A stretch of DNA of 64,000 bases from Eucommia ulmoides (GCA_016647705.1 CM028330.1:29654649-29718648), one strand, 5' to 3'; shown: positions 20,779 through 34,135, numbered from the stretch's first letter. Numbers and translations: made by a program. Notes: generated by a model from the letters alone, not told the origin.

Positions 20779-21084
20779 CAAAGCTGACTAGGGGTGTCAT
20801 CAGGGGTATTAGCCTATGGTACTACCTAAGAAATGGTGAATTGGATAGTTTAAAATTTGTTATAAGTGTTCATTACATTTTTCAAATTTTTATCTAATTT
20901 TATCTTAGATTTTTAGGAGAAACGTATTAACCAAGCATACAAACACACAACCAAACCGAGAAGGGATAAAGATAGTGGCACACTAGATTTTATAATAGTT
21001 TGGAAAGCTATTCTTTCCTATGACTGCTCCTAGGGGGAATGTACGGAATTCAATCACAAAGTATTGATTATCTTCCCAGGCGCG
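20779..21084. other. Short unassigned flank between element A and LTR X2
   Basis: The first part probably continues the gypsy pol fragment interrupted by A. The rest is AT-rich and not recognised. Confidence 0.4.
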
Positions 21085-24000
21085 TGTAGACACTACATTT
21101 GTCCCATCCGTTTTGCATTCAATAAAAGTGTTGTGTCTAAAGTGCAAATATAGAAAAACTTTAAACTATGCTTAAAGAGATGAATTCACTCCTTAGATTC
21201 ATGTGTTTAATTTTTACATAATTGTTTGAATAAAATACAAAAGTTCGACAATTAAAATAAATTCGACAAAGAAATAAAATTTCAAGCTAAAAGTAATTGA
21301 AATTTGTAAAAGTTAATTGGGGACCAAATTGATTAGATTGAAAGTGTATTTTTATCGAATCTCACTTTCGATAAAATTAATTTTGATTTATTGAATATCA
21401 CTTTGGATATAGTTAATTTCGATTTCCACCATTTAATTTAAAGAAATTCACCAATTCTAGCTACTTTTCATTGTAGCCTAATTTTTTTTGCCAGTTTTGT
21501 CAAATTGACGACCAATTGAGTCTTGATTTTTGAAATTGAACATTCTAATATCAAATTGGATAGTTTAATTTCAATTTTAATATTTCAATTTCACAAGAAA
21601 CCAAAAAAATACATTTTATTAAAGAAAATTGTCCAAAACACTAATTTTACCTCATATACACCTCCCAGTAGTAAGACAAAGCATTGGGATACCAAATTGG
21701 AGGGCCCATAGCCATCTTGAGGGTTTCCCAAGTCACTTCCCTTAATGGTAAGACTTAAGGAAGTTAAAAAATAAATTCAACTACTCAATTTCAAAAATAA
21801 GGGACTAAAATGCAAAATTTCAAAAAATATGGGACGGCTGTCCATCAAAGAACAACTACCAGTGATGTCAAAGGGCATTCGACTCCCTAGGATGCGAGCG
21901 CTAGTAAGTGCACAAATTCCTACTCACAAAATCCTAAGTTAAAGAAATAAGGGAAAAAATTGAAGAATTTAGCCTTGTTCGAAGTTTAGCCACTAAGAAC
22001 TGTTCAACGTTTGCTCCACTGTCTTCCTCCACCTTGGGATGTGAGCTACCCCTCTGAAATTCCTCAATCCCCCCCTAGATATGTTCTAAGGGTGGTAGCG
22101 TGCCAAGAAAGGTCGAAAATGAGGGAGGATGAGAGCTTAAATAGGGAAAATATATAAAAAATATCCAAAAAATATTTTAAGTCTGTACAGAGGTCACCGC
22201 TGCAGCGGTGAGTAGGTCAGTTGGCTGATTGCCTTGGCGGTGAAGAAGGTGGTAGATTAGGTTGACATCTTGTATTTCCAGCACCGCGGCGGTGGGTCTC
22301 GCGCTGCTGCGGTGGATGTTCAGCAAGGATAAGTCATTCTCTACATTTTTACCGCTGTGGCGGAGGTTTGGACGCCGTGGTGGTGGGCTTCTTTCAGAAT
22401 ATTGCCGCTTTGCTCGTTTTTCCACCATTTTTTGACTGTTTTTGGTTTGATCTCATCGTTTTCGCTTCATTTTCCTATCTTTTCGCCCCACACACCTGAT
22501 TTATACAAAAATAATAAAAAGTAATTAAAACATAATAAAATAAATATAAAAACTACTCTAAAACTAACAAAACTGGTTTGGAAATATATAGGTAGATCAT
22601 ACCTATCAAATACCCCCAAACTTAGAATTTTGCTTGTTTTCGAGCAAAACAAACACACGAAAATGAAAAACACAACTAAATGAAATAACAAACAACCTAA
22701 AACAATCTAAATATAACGATATGCAAGTTTTACATTCTTCTAATGACCAAGTCATTTTTTCCTCAACAATCGCCAGTCATATCGAGTTCAGGCAGTAAAA
22801 CACATCATGTGGTTCTAGACTTTCGACATGCAATAATGGTGAACGCCATTTTAGATCCTGTAAATGTGTTAGTGCGAGACTCAATAATATAACTATACAA
22901 CAACCGAATTGGATTATCCACCAGCGAAATTCATAACTTAGACCATATAGGACTAGGATATCCATATGCCTGATTGGGGTCCACTCTCCACTAATGTAGG
23001 TTGAGTAGTTCATAAAGATTAGAAGGACTTGGTTCAGTTTTGGAATATTTGGCCAAGGGTAATTTGGAATAGAAACCGGGTTAATGTTACCTAAGGCTCA
23101 ACTCTTCCCACATTCACTCTTGTACCCCATATAAAAATTGGAAACAATTTCGAACTAACTTTTAAGACCGACGTACTCACTTATCAAAAGCAATGTAATT
23201 TTTTTTTTCAAACTACCACACCCCTAAACTTATTCGATTAATATTATTTCATGGGTATGGTTTAAATGAAAGAAAAAGGACAAGTGAGTACTCGAATACC
23301 GAACCAATTTGAAGTTTGCCCTAAACCCAACCGCTCACATCAAGAAGCATTTGCAACTGCTAACTTGATTCACTCAAATTGTGCCTTTAATTCAACGATA
23401 TAGGTTTGGAAAAAGATCAACTGGCCAGGGTATTTGTTCATGTATTTAGAATTGAAATGTCATTTTAGGTTTCGACAGGGTAATGAGGGATAAACATGTT
23501 ACAAGGTAGGCTTCAAAGGCTCAAGTGACAAAAAGAATGCCTAAATCATGTCTCCTGAACTATCTCGCCTAGGATTTTGCCTCAAGCTTCCCGTCAATCA
23601 GGTTCTAGAATCTTTAATTGGTTATGAGTTTGACTAATTGATAATCATCCTCAAATCAATTGAATAGAAATACATTGAGTATATGTGCTCGTGTAAATTA
23701 GGATCTATAATAATTTTTAGCAAAACGCATTGTCAAGCACATAGAATACACATGCATAGGTATTACCCTTGACCTAAAAAACAACCACGGGTAATCTTAT
23801 CATCGGGTAACGGCCCAGATGAACGCAAAACTCAGCATGCACACAACAACAAAAAACATAAACACATTCTAACCTAAACAAACATGACACAAGAAAATAA
23901 TAAAACATTTAACATATTATACTACACATCACTTCCGAACTTAAAACGGACAGTGTCCTCAGCGGACCCAATCATCAATCTCAACATATGAATATAAAAC

Positions 24001-26394
24001 ATGTTGACGAAGGGGGTTTAGAACACGTACCTGGGAGACGAGAGAATCTCACCTCCGAATCAAGTCAGATGTGATAGATTTAATTTATTTTTAACCTTGG
24101 GGTACCTCCCAAGAAGCCCGTGGTTTAATGTTCTCGGCTCGATATTTTCAGAACACCCTCAAGCTTGGTGAAATTTTATTTTGTTCGGCTTGATCTTTCA
24201 AAGACACATATTACTGGATTATGTGCGTGGCCACGCACCATAAAACGGCTTGGAATCCCGTTGAAAGTAATGCATCAATACCCGTTGATCTAACATCTCC
24301 AGGTAACCTGCATAAGAAACAAAAACAAAATTACAAACAAAAATTATATACAAAAGAAATGCCTAAAGTAAAATCGGGTTATTTACTTACAATATCGATA
24401 ATAACTCTATCCAATCCCTAGAAATGTCATCAAAAACTTGGTGATGATTTTCGAAAACGGAATTTGACAACAACCAATCCCTGACAATGGCGCCAAAAAC
24501 TTGTACGGCAAACGTTTGTTACGCGCTCGCGTATTGACTACTCGCAAATGTACGAGGTCAAAGTTTTAGTATAATGTGATCTTTAAGATAGGGTATCATA
24601 TCCACAGGGATTGGTGGTCATTATTATCGAGTACCGTGCTTATTATGACCTAACTTTATCTAGTATAAATAGAATGTATAAAATTTATATTAAACTAAAC
24701 CAATTAACTTAATTTAATCTATACTAAATATACTAATATGAGATAGTTACGGGATGGATTATCTAGGAATTAACTTTATTTACTTAAACGCGTTTGATTT
24801 CGGTTAGTTTATAATAATGGTGTTTGACCTATTCGACAATCTCAGCTCGTAAACTCCCCCGCCACCTCTTCCAAGTGTAAGACGAGGGATGTAACACGAC
24901 TTCGTGTCAGCGAAGAAGTCCCCCTCGATGTCTTAACGACCCTAGGTTACGTAAGTCTCACCCCAACGTCATTGATTGCACACAATCCAACTCTCGACCG
25001 GGTTATTGGATCGTCGCGTTATGTTTACCTTATCGACAATCTCAGTTTTAAAACTCTACCGCCACTTCTCCTGAGTGTAAGATAGGGGAATACATAACTT
25101 CGAGTCAACGAAGAAGTCCCCCTCAATATCTTAACGACCCTAGGTCATGTGAGTCTTGCCCCAACGTCATCGATTGCCCACAATCCAACTCCCTCACGGG
25201 TTATTGAATCGTGGTGTTTGTTTACCCTAGTCCGAATTCGGGGTTTGTCAAACCCCGTATTCTCCGAATATCATTCTAAGCATGATAAACAAACAATACG
25301 GCACACAATCAAAATAGCGAAGAACAATTACTAAAGAAACACAACTCAAACAAAACTACGTTTTTATAAATAATAATAATCCCATACATAATCCACATTT
25401 AGCCTATGGACATAGCCGTTTTATACAATTGAAACAAAACTAAACATGCTCAAACAAATATCGAAGTTAAGAAATAAAATAAAAAATGGATGAACTTAGC
25501 TGATATCCAAAGATTAGCCGCTAAAACCGTCCACCAATCGATTTTTCTTCTCCGTGTGGTAATCTTCTCCTTAGGATTTGTTTGAGCACTCCCTATACTC
25601 TCTCTCTACTATAAACTAAGCCCTAAGGACTCTAATGGCCGGAGGAGAGAAGAGAAGGGGGTATAAATTGGAAAAATATCCTAATAAATATCTAAATCTG
25701 TGCAAAGGTGACCGCTTCGGCGGTGGGTATTTCGGTTTGATTTTCACCACAGCGGTAGAGGAGGCGGTGGATTCAGGGACTTCTCCACAGTTTCACCACC
25801 TAGGCGGTGAGCTTCCAGCAGATTTAGGTTCCTCTCTATAGTTTCACCGCCTAGGCGGTGGGCTGCTGTTCTGAATATTGCCCTTATGCTTATTTTTTCA
25901 CCTTTTTTCTACCATTCTTAATCTGATATCATTGTTTAGCATTCTTTTTCATACCGTTTCACCCCACACACATGATTTAATACTAAAAGAATAAAAACAC
26001 ATTAAATTGTATTAAAACGTAATAAACGTACTAAAAAAAGGAAAAATTTCAGTTTTGAAATATATAGGGAATTTACACCTATCACATGTCAAAATCTTTC
26101 TTTATTTATTTTAATTTTATCCTTGTTTTGATTTTTATCAAAACCCGGTGACCTAGCATACCCTATTAAAACCCATGCTAGGTGGCAACTCCGAAATTTC
26201 ACAAAATTCAGCCCAAGTAAAAAATTGTTCGAAATCGATGCTTAGAAACCCCCTTGAACTTGTTTTTAAAATATTTAAAAAATAAATCTTATCCAAATCA
26301 TTTCAAATAAAAGGATAAATTTGTTTTCCAAATCAATGGGATTCGAATAACACCATCATTAGGTGTCGTTTCTCGCGAAATTCGGAGTGTGTCA
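21085..26394 (+). mobile_element. Tat/Ogre-like LTR, copy X2, split by element B, fossil
   Basis: Opens TGTAGACACTACATTTGTCC and ends GGAGTGTGTCA. The two outer parts (21085-21922 and 26085-26394) match the beginning and end of LTR X1. The middle of the LTR, including the TATA region, is absent where element B sits. No primer site or polypurine tract is seen at its edges, so it looks like a solo or truncated LTR. Confidence 0.7.
21923..26084 (-). mobile_element. Element B: non-autonomous LTR element (same group as A), incomplete
   Basis: Minus-strand relative of A: 5' LTR 24502-26084, PBS (reverse complement of 24475-24495, TGGCGCCATTGTCAGGG), non-coding interior 22621-24474, PPT 22609-22620 and a partial 3' LTR 21923-22608. 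Its U3 palindromes are of the CCGCCTAGGCGG and CCGCNGCGG kinds (25705-25860 and 22195-22400). No gag or pol is seen. A second PBS-like module lies at about 24420-24440. Loss of LTR X2 sequence and of its own 3' LTR at the same junction suggests one deletion event. Confidence 0.85.
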
Positions 26395-27974
26395 GTAGGA
26401 ATCAAACCTTACAACTAGTATGAGTGAATTATTTTTACACTCAAACAAACTCTCACTTGGACTAATTATACTTAAGTCCAACGTTCAAATACTCACAGAT
26501 ATAAAAAAAAATGTTTCATACAGAGCTTTTACCAACAGACATAAATATCAACCAAAAAGGAACTTGACTAAGTGTGATAGAAGTAAATTTAACATGATAT
26601 ACAGATAATCAAATTAATAATCTCATATTAATTTATATAGAGTTAATTAAAGTGAGCATGTAGTCAATAATTCAGATAGAGTCAATTAAATCATTTAACT
26701 CGACTATTATCAAATAGATTATGTTTTAAGCATGCGAGTTCAGATAACGATTTTCAATAACTCGGTTATAAATATATAAAATAGTCTTTGGTTGAAGAAT
26801 GATTACTAAAAAATAAAAATATTTACCCTCAATTCAAGATTGTTTCAATTCAAACTTCTGGTATTTGTTTCAAGCAAACATAAGATTATAGGTAATTGCA
26901 AATAATATTCAAGAAGATCCTATGAGATGGATAATCCAATATAGAATCAAATCTTAATGAGCAAAATGAATAAAGATCTCAATTTTGTGTGAGGAATAAT
27001 TTAAAACAACCAAGTAATTCAGCCAGGTATCAAGTAGACAATAATCAACAAAATAACTTCAAAAAAATCTTAATCTCTTTCTCACAAAAATTGATCTTAA
27101 AGAAGTATCTCAAAGAAAGTATATTCTTTGAAGTTTTTTTTTTTAGCTCTTTTCCCCCCATTATTGATATTATTATTGTGATTTTTTTTGTCTTATTTAA
27201 TAGATAAAAATCCTGAAATCTCTAACAATCACAAAATCAAATTTTCTTCCCTAAAAGCCTACACATTGATTATAGACTTTGACCCTTTAATTTGGCAAAT
27301 TCAAATTTCAAATAATCAAATGTATTTGGACATAAAATTAATCAACATTAATCAATTTAACTAACAAAAACATTCAACCACCTATTAGTGATGATGCCTG
27401 GAAAAGGATAACTTGACATGTCACTCTGAAGATTCGAGAGTAGTGGAATGTAGGGGTTATCTCATTGTTCCCTAGTTTGGGATCTTGCAAAACAATACAC
27501 TACGGGTGGGCTTCCAAGAGTTGCTCATCTGGTGTGACAATTAGTCGAGGGTACAAAGAGAAGGTTTAATAAAGTAGTAAGCATAGGAGTTTGTTTAATG
27601 CTTGTGTATTGCATAAGATTGCATGTGAGAATGCACATACCTCAGACCTCTAAGGTGCTGACCTTTATATAAGAAGGGATGAAACTCATTTGGAAAGTAT
27701 CTACTAATCCTCTATGCTCCGTTATGGTGTTTGTGCGGATCTTAGTCCCATTACTATAGAGATGGCTGTGATTGCAGGAGGAGATAATGGGGTTGTTATC
27801 GTGGGACAGTAATGGTAATTTCCTTTCTGGGGAGGCAGCTCAGACCGCTTTTGGACCAGGAGCATTGTGGCACTCACACTCAATGAAGTGCGACCTGGGT
27901 CAAATCTGGAGATTGCGCCTGACTGAGTTGGTGAATACTACAGTTCTTGGGTAAGTTACGTGTTTGAGGACATG
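26395..27974. other. Unidentified AT-rich region
   Basis: 26395-27400 is very AT-rich with no frame or recognised repeat. 27400-27974 is less AT-rich and contains CTTTATATAAGAAGG (about 27661-27675) downstream of a CTCAGACCTCTAAGG stretch, which resembles an LTR-type promoter, but no LTR ends are found. A 60-codon frame at 27772-27954 has weak RNase H-like wording (DSNGNFLSGEAA) that I do not trust. Confidence 0.35.
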
Positions 27975-28256
27975 TGACATGTAAGACCCCGACTTAGCAA
28001 GTACGTCATTTATAATTGCATTCTAGAGCATGGGAAAATTCGGGGAGAAATTGGATTAATTAAAATTCAAACCAAACATTTAGGGGTCAATTTGCAAATG
28101 TAGAAAACATTCAAGCCAAAATCGGCATTTGACTTTCGAATTAAAACTTTTTGGGTGGAATCACAATTTAAGAAACTCATAAGTGATAAATTGAAATAAA
28201 AATGAGAATGATAGGAATTAGGGGGGAGGAAAGAGAAATTAACCAAAAGTTTTGTT

Positions 28257-28281
28257 TATATATATATATATATATATATCT
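28257..28281. repeat. (TA)n microsatellite in solo LTR 1
   Basis: About 25 bases of alternating TA. It may double as the LTR's TATA region. Confidence 0.85.
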
Positions 28282-28489
28282 GAGTATAACTGTGACGATC
28301 AGCTAGCCGGCAGGAAGTGTGGCGACCTGGATTGAAGAGGAAGCATGATCGATCCACTAGATCCATGCATATAAATTGCACACATGCATGTAGTGATAGG
28401 AAAATCGGAAAGAATCGTCCAAAAACAGGAAAACCGAAGAGAGAGAAAGGAAGTTACTGGCGGTGAGTTGTGCTTATTGTCCGTCCGTC

Positions 28490-29060
28490 CGTCTGATGAC
28501 CAGGTGGGAGTGTATGTGTGTGTGCACCGCTGTGTGTGGGTATGTGTGTGTATTAGTTGTGGGTATGTGAATGGTGGTGTATATGTGGTGATCAGTGTGT
28601 GTTTATGTGTGTATGGTGGTTGCCGTCGTCGCCGGAATGGAGGGTAGAGAGAGAAAGAGAGAGATTGGGTTGGAGGAGTGGTCGATAGCTATGGTTTGGG
28701 GAATGCCGTTCACTGTTATCATTGATGGGTTGTGGGTGTGTGTTCCGTTCGGTTTAAGTAGGCGATCGTGTGTGTGGCATGTCGGCGCTGCTCGGTTGAG
28801 TTGAAGCAGAAGCAGAAACAGAGAAAGAAGAGAGAGGTGGGTCACCGGTAGTGAGGGCTGGTGGAGGTGTCGGCCGTTGAACCAGGAACACAGATGAAAA
28901 AATAGAAGAAGAAAAAGGAAAAAGAAGAGAAAATAGTGGTCGTCACCAGTGGTGCAGGCCGGCGGAAGAGAGAGAGGGGTTCAGTGAAGCGGGCGTAGAC
29001 CAGAAAACGAAGAAGAAACAGGAAGAAAAGAAGAAAAAGAAAGAAAAAGGAAAAAAAAAA
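28490..29060 (+). repeat. GT-rich then GA-rich strand-asymmetric blocks in solo LTR 1
   Basis: 28500-28620 is dominated by GTGTGT words. 28640-28680 and 28800-29060 are strongly purine-rich (GAAGAAGAAAAAGG-like). The matching positions of solo LTR 2 (44340-44860 and 45060-45175) have the same order. The apparent frames on either strand are composition artefacts. Confidence 0.7.
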
Positions 29061-29937
29061 TTGGGAAAATTCCACAAACCACCCCAACAAAAATTAAAAA
29101 TCCAATTTTGCGACCGACGGAAAAGTCAAAAGAGGTAAAATTCCTATCACTTTTAATATATGCATTTAATTGTGTTTAAATTATCTCGTGAGTGATTGTA
29201 AAACTAATCTCTAGCACCAAAATGTCGAAATGACGATAATAAATATTGAGACCATTCGCATAAATGAATTTGATATCGTAAACGGTAACGGAACCATACT
29301 CGTTAAATAGTAATACAGAATGCGGGGAATAGGAAATTACAAAAATTAGGTCCTGTATTTAATGGTTAGGTTATCTTTACATAAAATATTAATTTAGGCC
29401 TTGTCACGAATAGGTTCCCGATTTCCAGAGGATCAGTAGCAGAGAGTCGGTGGAACTTTCAGAAACGGATATTCAGGTGAGTATACTGTCTTCTTGCCAA
29501 ACTATTTTTCTATGTATATATATGATGAAATATGTGTTAACTTAAACTGTACGAATTTATAAATGATATGGATCAAGCATGATTTGGGTAAGTTGGTAAA
29601 CTGGATTTTCGGAAGATTTCGATAGTCTTCGAAAAGAAGTTGAAAATGAATTTTTGTTGGATTTGGTGAAATCAGACGGTGTTTTTAAAAGAGAATAGAA
29701 AACATCTATTTTTCTAAAAAAAAATGCCTAGTTTTCTAAAAATAAAAGGTGAAAAAGTGGTTTTGATAAAATCAGACGTTTTCTTTAAAAGAAAGTGTGA
29801 AATATGATTTTTGGATTTAAAAGTTGGTTTTGAGGAAGAGAGATAGACGTGGTGATTTGAAAATATTGAGTAGACGATATTTATTAAGTTGTGATTCGAT
29901 GATACTATATTTGATTTGACGATGCCATAGTATTTAT

Positions 29938-30020
29938 CCGCTTCGGCGGAGTGATGTTTATCTGCCTCGGCAGAGTGATGTTAGATGATTATACCGCGTA
30001 GTGATTATCCAATTCGGCAG
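29938..30020 (+). repeat. Tandem TTCG/CTCG tetraloop hairpins in solo LTR 1
   Basis: CCGCTTCGGCGG (29938-29949), CTGCCTCGGCAG (29962-29973) and a weaker CCAATTCGGCAG (30009-30020), each followed by AGTGATG. Unit length is about 24. Stem of four pairs, loop TTCG or CTCG. Confidence 0.8.
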
Positions 30021-30677
30021 AGTGATGGGTGTTCGTAGGAAGGCACATCCTACGGATGGTACGGTACCGTTGCAAACTCCCGATTATGAGGTTAAAACGA
30101 TCACTAGGGCTGGCCAGCGTGTGTGTGTTTGAGATGAGATGTTTTACTTATATTTGGTGATTTATTATTTATTATGGTGATTGGTATTATTTTACTAGAT
30201 GGGTTGGAATGAACTTATATTTATTGGTTTATTTTCACTGCTTATATTATGGAGAATTTTACTAGTTACGTGCTGTTTCTATACTCACGCTTGATCCATT
30301 TAGATGTTGTAGAATGAATTATTATTTTAAAAATATTTTTACTATGAAGGCAGTACACTCGCAGGTAAAATAGCTAGGAGTCGGTCGATCCCCTACTGGC
30401 GCTAGATAGAGTTATGCGGGTCACGCAAGGGAGTCATTTGAGAAAAATTTTGGAGACGAGATATCAAAAATAAAATCTAAGTAAGGTTCAGGGGATTTGT
30501 TTGATTGTATTTATATTCGGGATGGTGTATCCCTATAAGATGGGACTATTATATGTGTTGTATAGATTTACAATTTTGTTATTGATGTATTGAGGTTGGT
30601 TAGTCAGTTGGGCGGTGTCATGTCTATGTCACGCCGGCCCTACATGATGGGTGTCCGGTGTGGGGTGTGACATGACA

Positions 30678-31019
30678 CCCTTATACCTTCTGACTGAATT
30701 AACCCTAATTACATGGCCAGTATTCTTAGATGCGTAATGATTCACGCCCTGGGAATATTTGGATATTTCTATAAGGATCCAATTTCTGTCATTTTCTCGA
30801 GGGTTGCGCCCTATCGATATGTTGGTTTCAGCCAAACACTTACGTTTTTACTAATGTTTTTATACTTGATGTTGATGTTGTTATAATTAGAACATGGTTT
30901 TCCATATTCCAATAAAAATATTTTCTTGAATTTGTTTTACCTTTTATTTCTATTTTAAAATACATACTAGTTTGTCAAGTCAAGATTTAAACAAATAAAA
31001 ATCCTTCTCCCCCTGGCTG
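30678..31019. other. Unidentified flank between solo LTR 1 and the copia element
   Basis: 30678-30840 is moderately GC-rich and may continue the sequence at 27962-27979 that solo LTR 1 interrupted. A short minus-strand frame (30629-30835) has no known domain. 30840-31019 is AT-rich. Confidence 0.35.
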
Positions 31020-33504
31020 AACTTGTCAATTCTTCTATATTTGATAGGCAGTCTAAAAGGGAAAATAAGAATTCGATCTTGAGTCCATTTCAAGAGCTTC
31101 TTAAAATGATTTTTCATCTTTTAAAACAATCTATGGAAGTGGATATATTTCATCGTCTCATCCTTTATCACAAGCTAAAGATTGTAATATTGCTATTGTT
31201 AGAAATGATTCACGCTTTACTTCTCGTGCTATTTATAAAGATCAATCGAAGTTGAGATGTTATTATTGCAATAGGGTTTGGCCTTTTAAAATATCATGTC
31301 CTTTTAGGAATACTAAGTTTATGTCTAACAAGAATGGATCCAAAATGAAATGGATACCAAAGAGAGCTATGCAAATATCTTGTGTATGTGTTACATTCAG
31401 GACTAGACTGGAAGGATCAAACAAAGGGGTTATATCAAAGCCGAGATGGGAAGTCATAAAGAATCCCCGAGTGACACATATAAAGCGAAAAATGTACCAA
31501 AACCAGGTGTGCAGTTACAAAGAATCCACAAGTAACACGTACAAATAAAAAAGATACACGAAATCCAAGATAGGATATCACGAGAAAGCCACAAGTGACA
31601 CGTTCCAATAGAAATATCATTTAGTCAAATGGGAACAATCAAAGGCTTAGAGGATACAGACAAATCAAGAGAAATTGTGCATTCAAATCAACCGTTAGTA
31701 CAAATAAAGTAAAAAGTAAAGTTGTCTCTAAAGACGTTAGAGATACTCCTTAACCTCCGCATTTTAAATTCATTAAATTTGTTAAAGAAGGAGGTGTCCA
31801 ACTTATTAAATAGGTAAGTTGGTAATAGTTTCTAAGACCTATTTTAAATTATGCATAACTTGTTGTCTTAGAAATATTGCATGGTGATTCTGAGAATCAC
31901 ATTTAGTTAAAGTGTATTAACATGTTTTTATGATGCACTTATATTGAGTAGTGATCATGTGTTTGTTTTTGAAACATTTTACGTGATTTAGAAAATGAAT
32001 CAAGTGTTTGTGCTCTCTCTAAGTATTGTTATTGACTTATTGCATATTAGCAAGACCATTTGTATAATGTGCTCTTATTCATGAATATATATTTTATGCA
32101 TCTTGAAATGATATCCCAATTCATTATAATGCATAATATCATGATCTATTTGATATATTAACATTTTTAAAATGATTAAAGAATGATTTAATTGATGCAT
32201 TTATATGATTTAAATTGATCATGACATTAATAAAACTAGTTTGGGTTTACATTAATTTATAAATGCATAATAATATATCCTTCCATACGTTTCATGTTTC
32301 CTAATTTTTAAATGATTATTATTATGAAGGGATTTAGAATGATATGAGATAACATCTTTAATATGAAGATATGATTCATGTCACTGTGCGTCAACGATAA
32401 AATGATTTTGATATCCTATTAGTACGTAATTATGTGGATGATAATATATTTAGATCTACTAATGAGGATTTTTGCAAGAATTTGCCAAGATAATGCAGGT
32501 CGAATTTAAAATGAGTATGATGGGGGAGCTAACGTTTTTCCTTGAGTTACAAATCAAGAAAATGAAAGAATGGATCTTTATAAACCAAGCCAAATGCACC
32601 AAAGAGTTGCTGAAAAAGTATGGCTTGGATGATGCTAAAGAGTACACAATTCTCATGGCAACAACTATAAAAATAGACAAAGACGATACGGGTAAAAATG
32701 TAAATAAGAAATTGTATCGAGGTATGATTGGTAGCTTGTTGTATTTTATTGGTAGTAGATCTGAAATTATTTTAGTGTTTGCATGTGTGCTAGATTTTAG
32801 TCTTGTGCTAAAGAATCACATTGAACTGCGGTTACGCGGATCTTTCGATATTTGAAAAAGACAACTGACTTAGGATTATGGTATCTTAGAAGGACTGACT
32901 TCAAGTTAATAAGTTACTTCAATGCTGATTTTTCCAGTTGTAAAGTCGAGCAAAAATGCACAAACGGGTCATATTATTTCTTAGGACATGCCTTGGTTTC
33001 TTGGTTTAGCAAGGAACAAAACTCCATAGCCTTATCTACTACTGAGGCGGAGTATATGGCAGCTGGTAATTGTTATGCTCAAATTTTATATATCAAACAA
33101 CAATTAAATGATTTTGGAGTATGTATGGAGGAAGTATCGATCTATTGTGACAATAAAACTGCTATATGTTTAAGTAAGAATCCAACACAATACTCACAAA
33201 CTAAGCACATAGAGATTCGACATCATTTTATTCGTGATGATATTTAGAAAATTAACGTTATTATTGAATATATTGATACCTTCGATCAGCTTGCCGATAT
33301 ATTTACTAAACTTTTGGTGGAAGATTAGTTTATGAGAATTGTCCTAGGTTTAGGAATGGCTAGGCACAATGATGTTTGCCTAGAATGATGAGTTTGTTCG
33401 TCTTCCCCACTTTTTGAGATGACAAAAGGGGATAATATGTTTGATGTTTATTGAATTGAAATGACAAAGGGTAAATCATTATTGTGTCTAAAAAGAGTTA
33501 GTTA

Positions 33505-34110
33505 ATGTTTAGAATTTATTCGCCTAAGCATTGCACAAATAAAAGGGGAGAATTTTGTTGAATTGATCATATTTTGTGCCTTGTTGAATATCTGATAACT
33601 TTATTGAATTATCTTCATGATTGTGCTTTAACGAGTTAAAAAACTCGTTCTCAGATTTAAGGGGAGCGTGGTTACATTCTTATTTTGGAAAAATGTCAAA
33701 ATTAATTATTTAGGATTTGTTCACCTAAGCATTGCACTAATAAAGGGGGAGAATTTTTTTGAACTGATCATATTTTGTGCTTTGTTGAATATCTGAAAAC
33801 TTTATTGAATTATCTTCATGATTGTGCTTCTAGGAGTTAAAAAAACTCATCCTCAGATTTAGGGGGAATGTCGTTACATTATTCTTTTGAAGAAAACATC
33901 AAAGTTAATTGTTTAGGATTTGTTCACCTAAGAATTGAACTAATAAAGGGGGAGAATTTTTTTGAACTGATCATATTTTGTGCTTAATTGAATATCTGAT
34001 AACTTTATTGAATTATCTTCATGATTTTGCTTTAACGAGTTAAAAAACCCGTCCTTTGATTTAGGGGGAGCGTGGTTATATTCTTGTTTTGAAGAAAACA
34101 TCGAAGTTAA
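33505..34110 (+). repeat. Three tandem copies of a ~201-bp unit before the copia 3' LTR
   Basis: CRCCTAAG words at 33521, 33722 and 33925 give spacings of 201 and 203. Each unit contains AAAGGGGGAGAAT-like and ATTTAGGGGGAG-like purine tracts and the CTTCATGATTGTGC stretch. They are 85-90 percent alike by eye. Confidence 0.9.
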
Positions 34111-34120
34111 TTGTCATCAT

Positions 34121-34135
34121 AAAAAAGAGAGAGAT
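34121..34135 (+). promoter_or_regulatory. Polypurine tract of the copia element
   Basis: AAAAAAGAGAGAGAT directly before the TGTTGATCCC start of the 3' LTR. Confidence 0.6.

Larger units (their letters stand above)
27980..30672 (+). mobile_element. Solo LTR 1 (Ty3/gypsy, Tekay/Del-like), looks whole
   Basis: 2.69 kb from TGTAAGACCCCGAC to GGGGTGTGACA, flanked by the perfect 5-bp duplication TGACA (27975-27979 and 30673-30677). No interior is present, so it is a solo LTR formed by recombination between two LTRs. It contains a (TA)n tract, a GT-rich block, a GA-rich block, tandem tetraloop hairpins (29938-30020) and the conserved GGATGGTACGGTACCGTTGC block. It is homologous along its length to the solo LTR at 43523-46679. 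Family assignment rests on the TGTAAGACC and GTGTGACA ends. Confidence 0.85.

Noticed and set aside
11588-26394. LTRs X1 and X2 as the two LTRs of one element
   Set aside because: They are clearly diverged, the gypsy pol between them is on the opposite strand, X1 is preceded by its own polypurine tract, and no shared target duplication is seen.
27772-27954. RNase H-like fragment
   Set aside because: Only a few suggestive residues (DSNGNFLSG), too short and without the acidic catalytic pattern.
28384-28845. Open frames in the GT-rich block of solo LTR 1
   Set aside because: Composition artefacts; the same holds for 44478-45294 in solo LTR 2.
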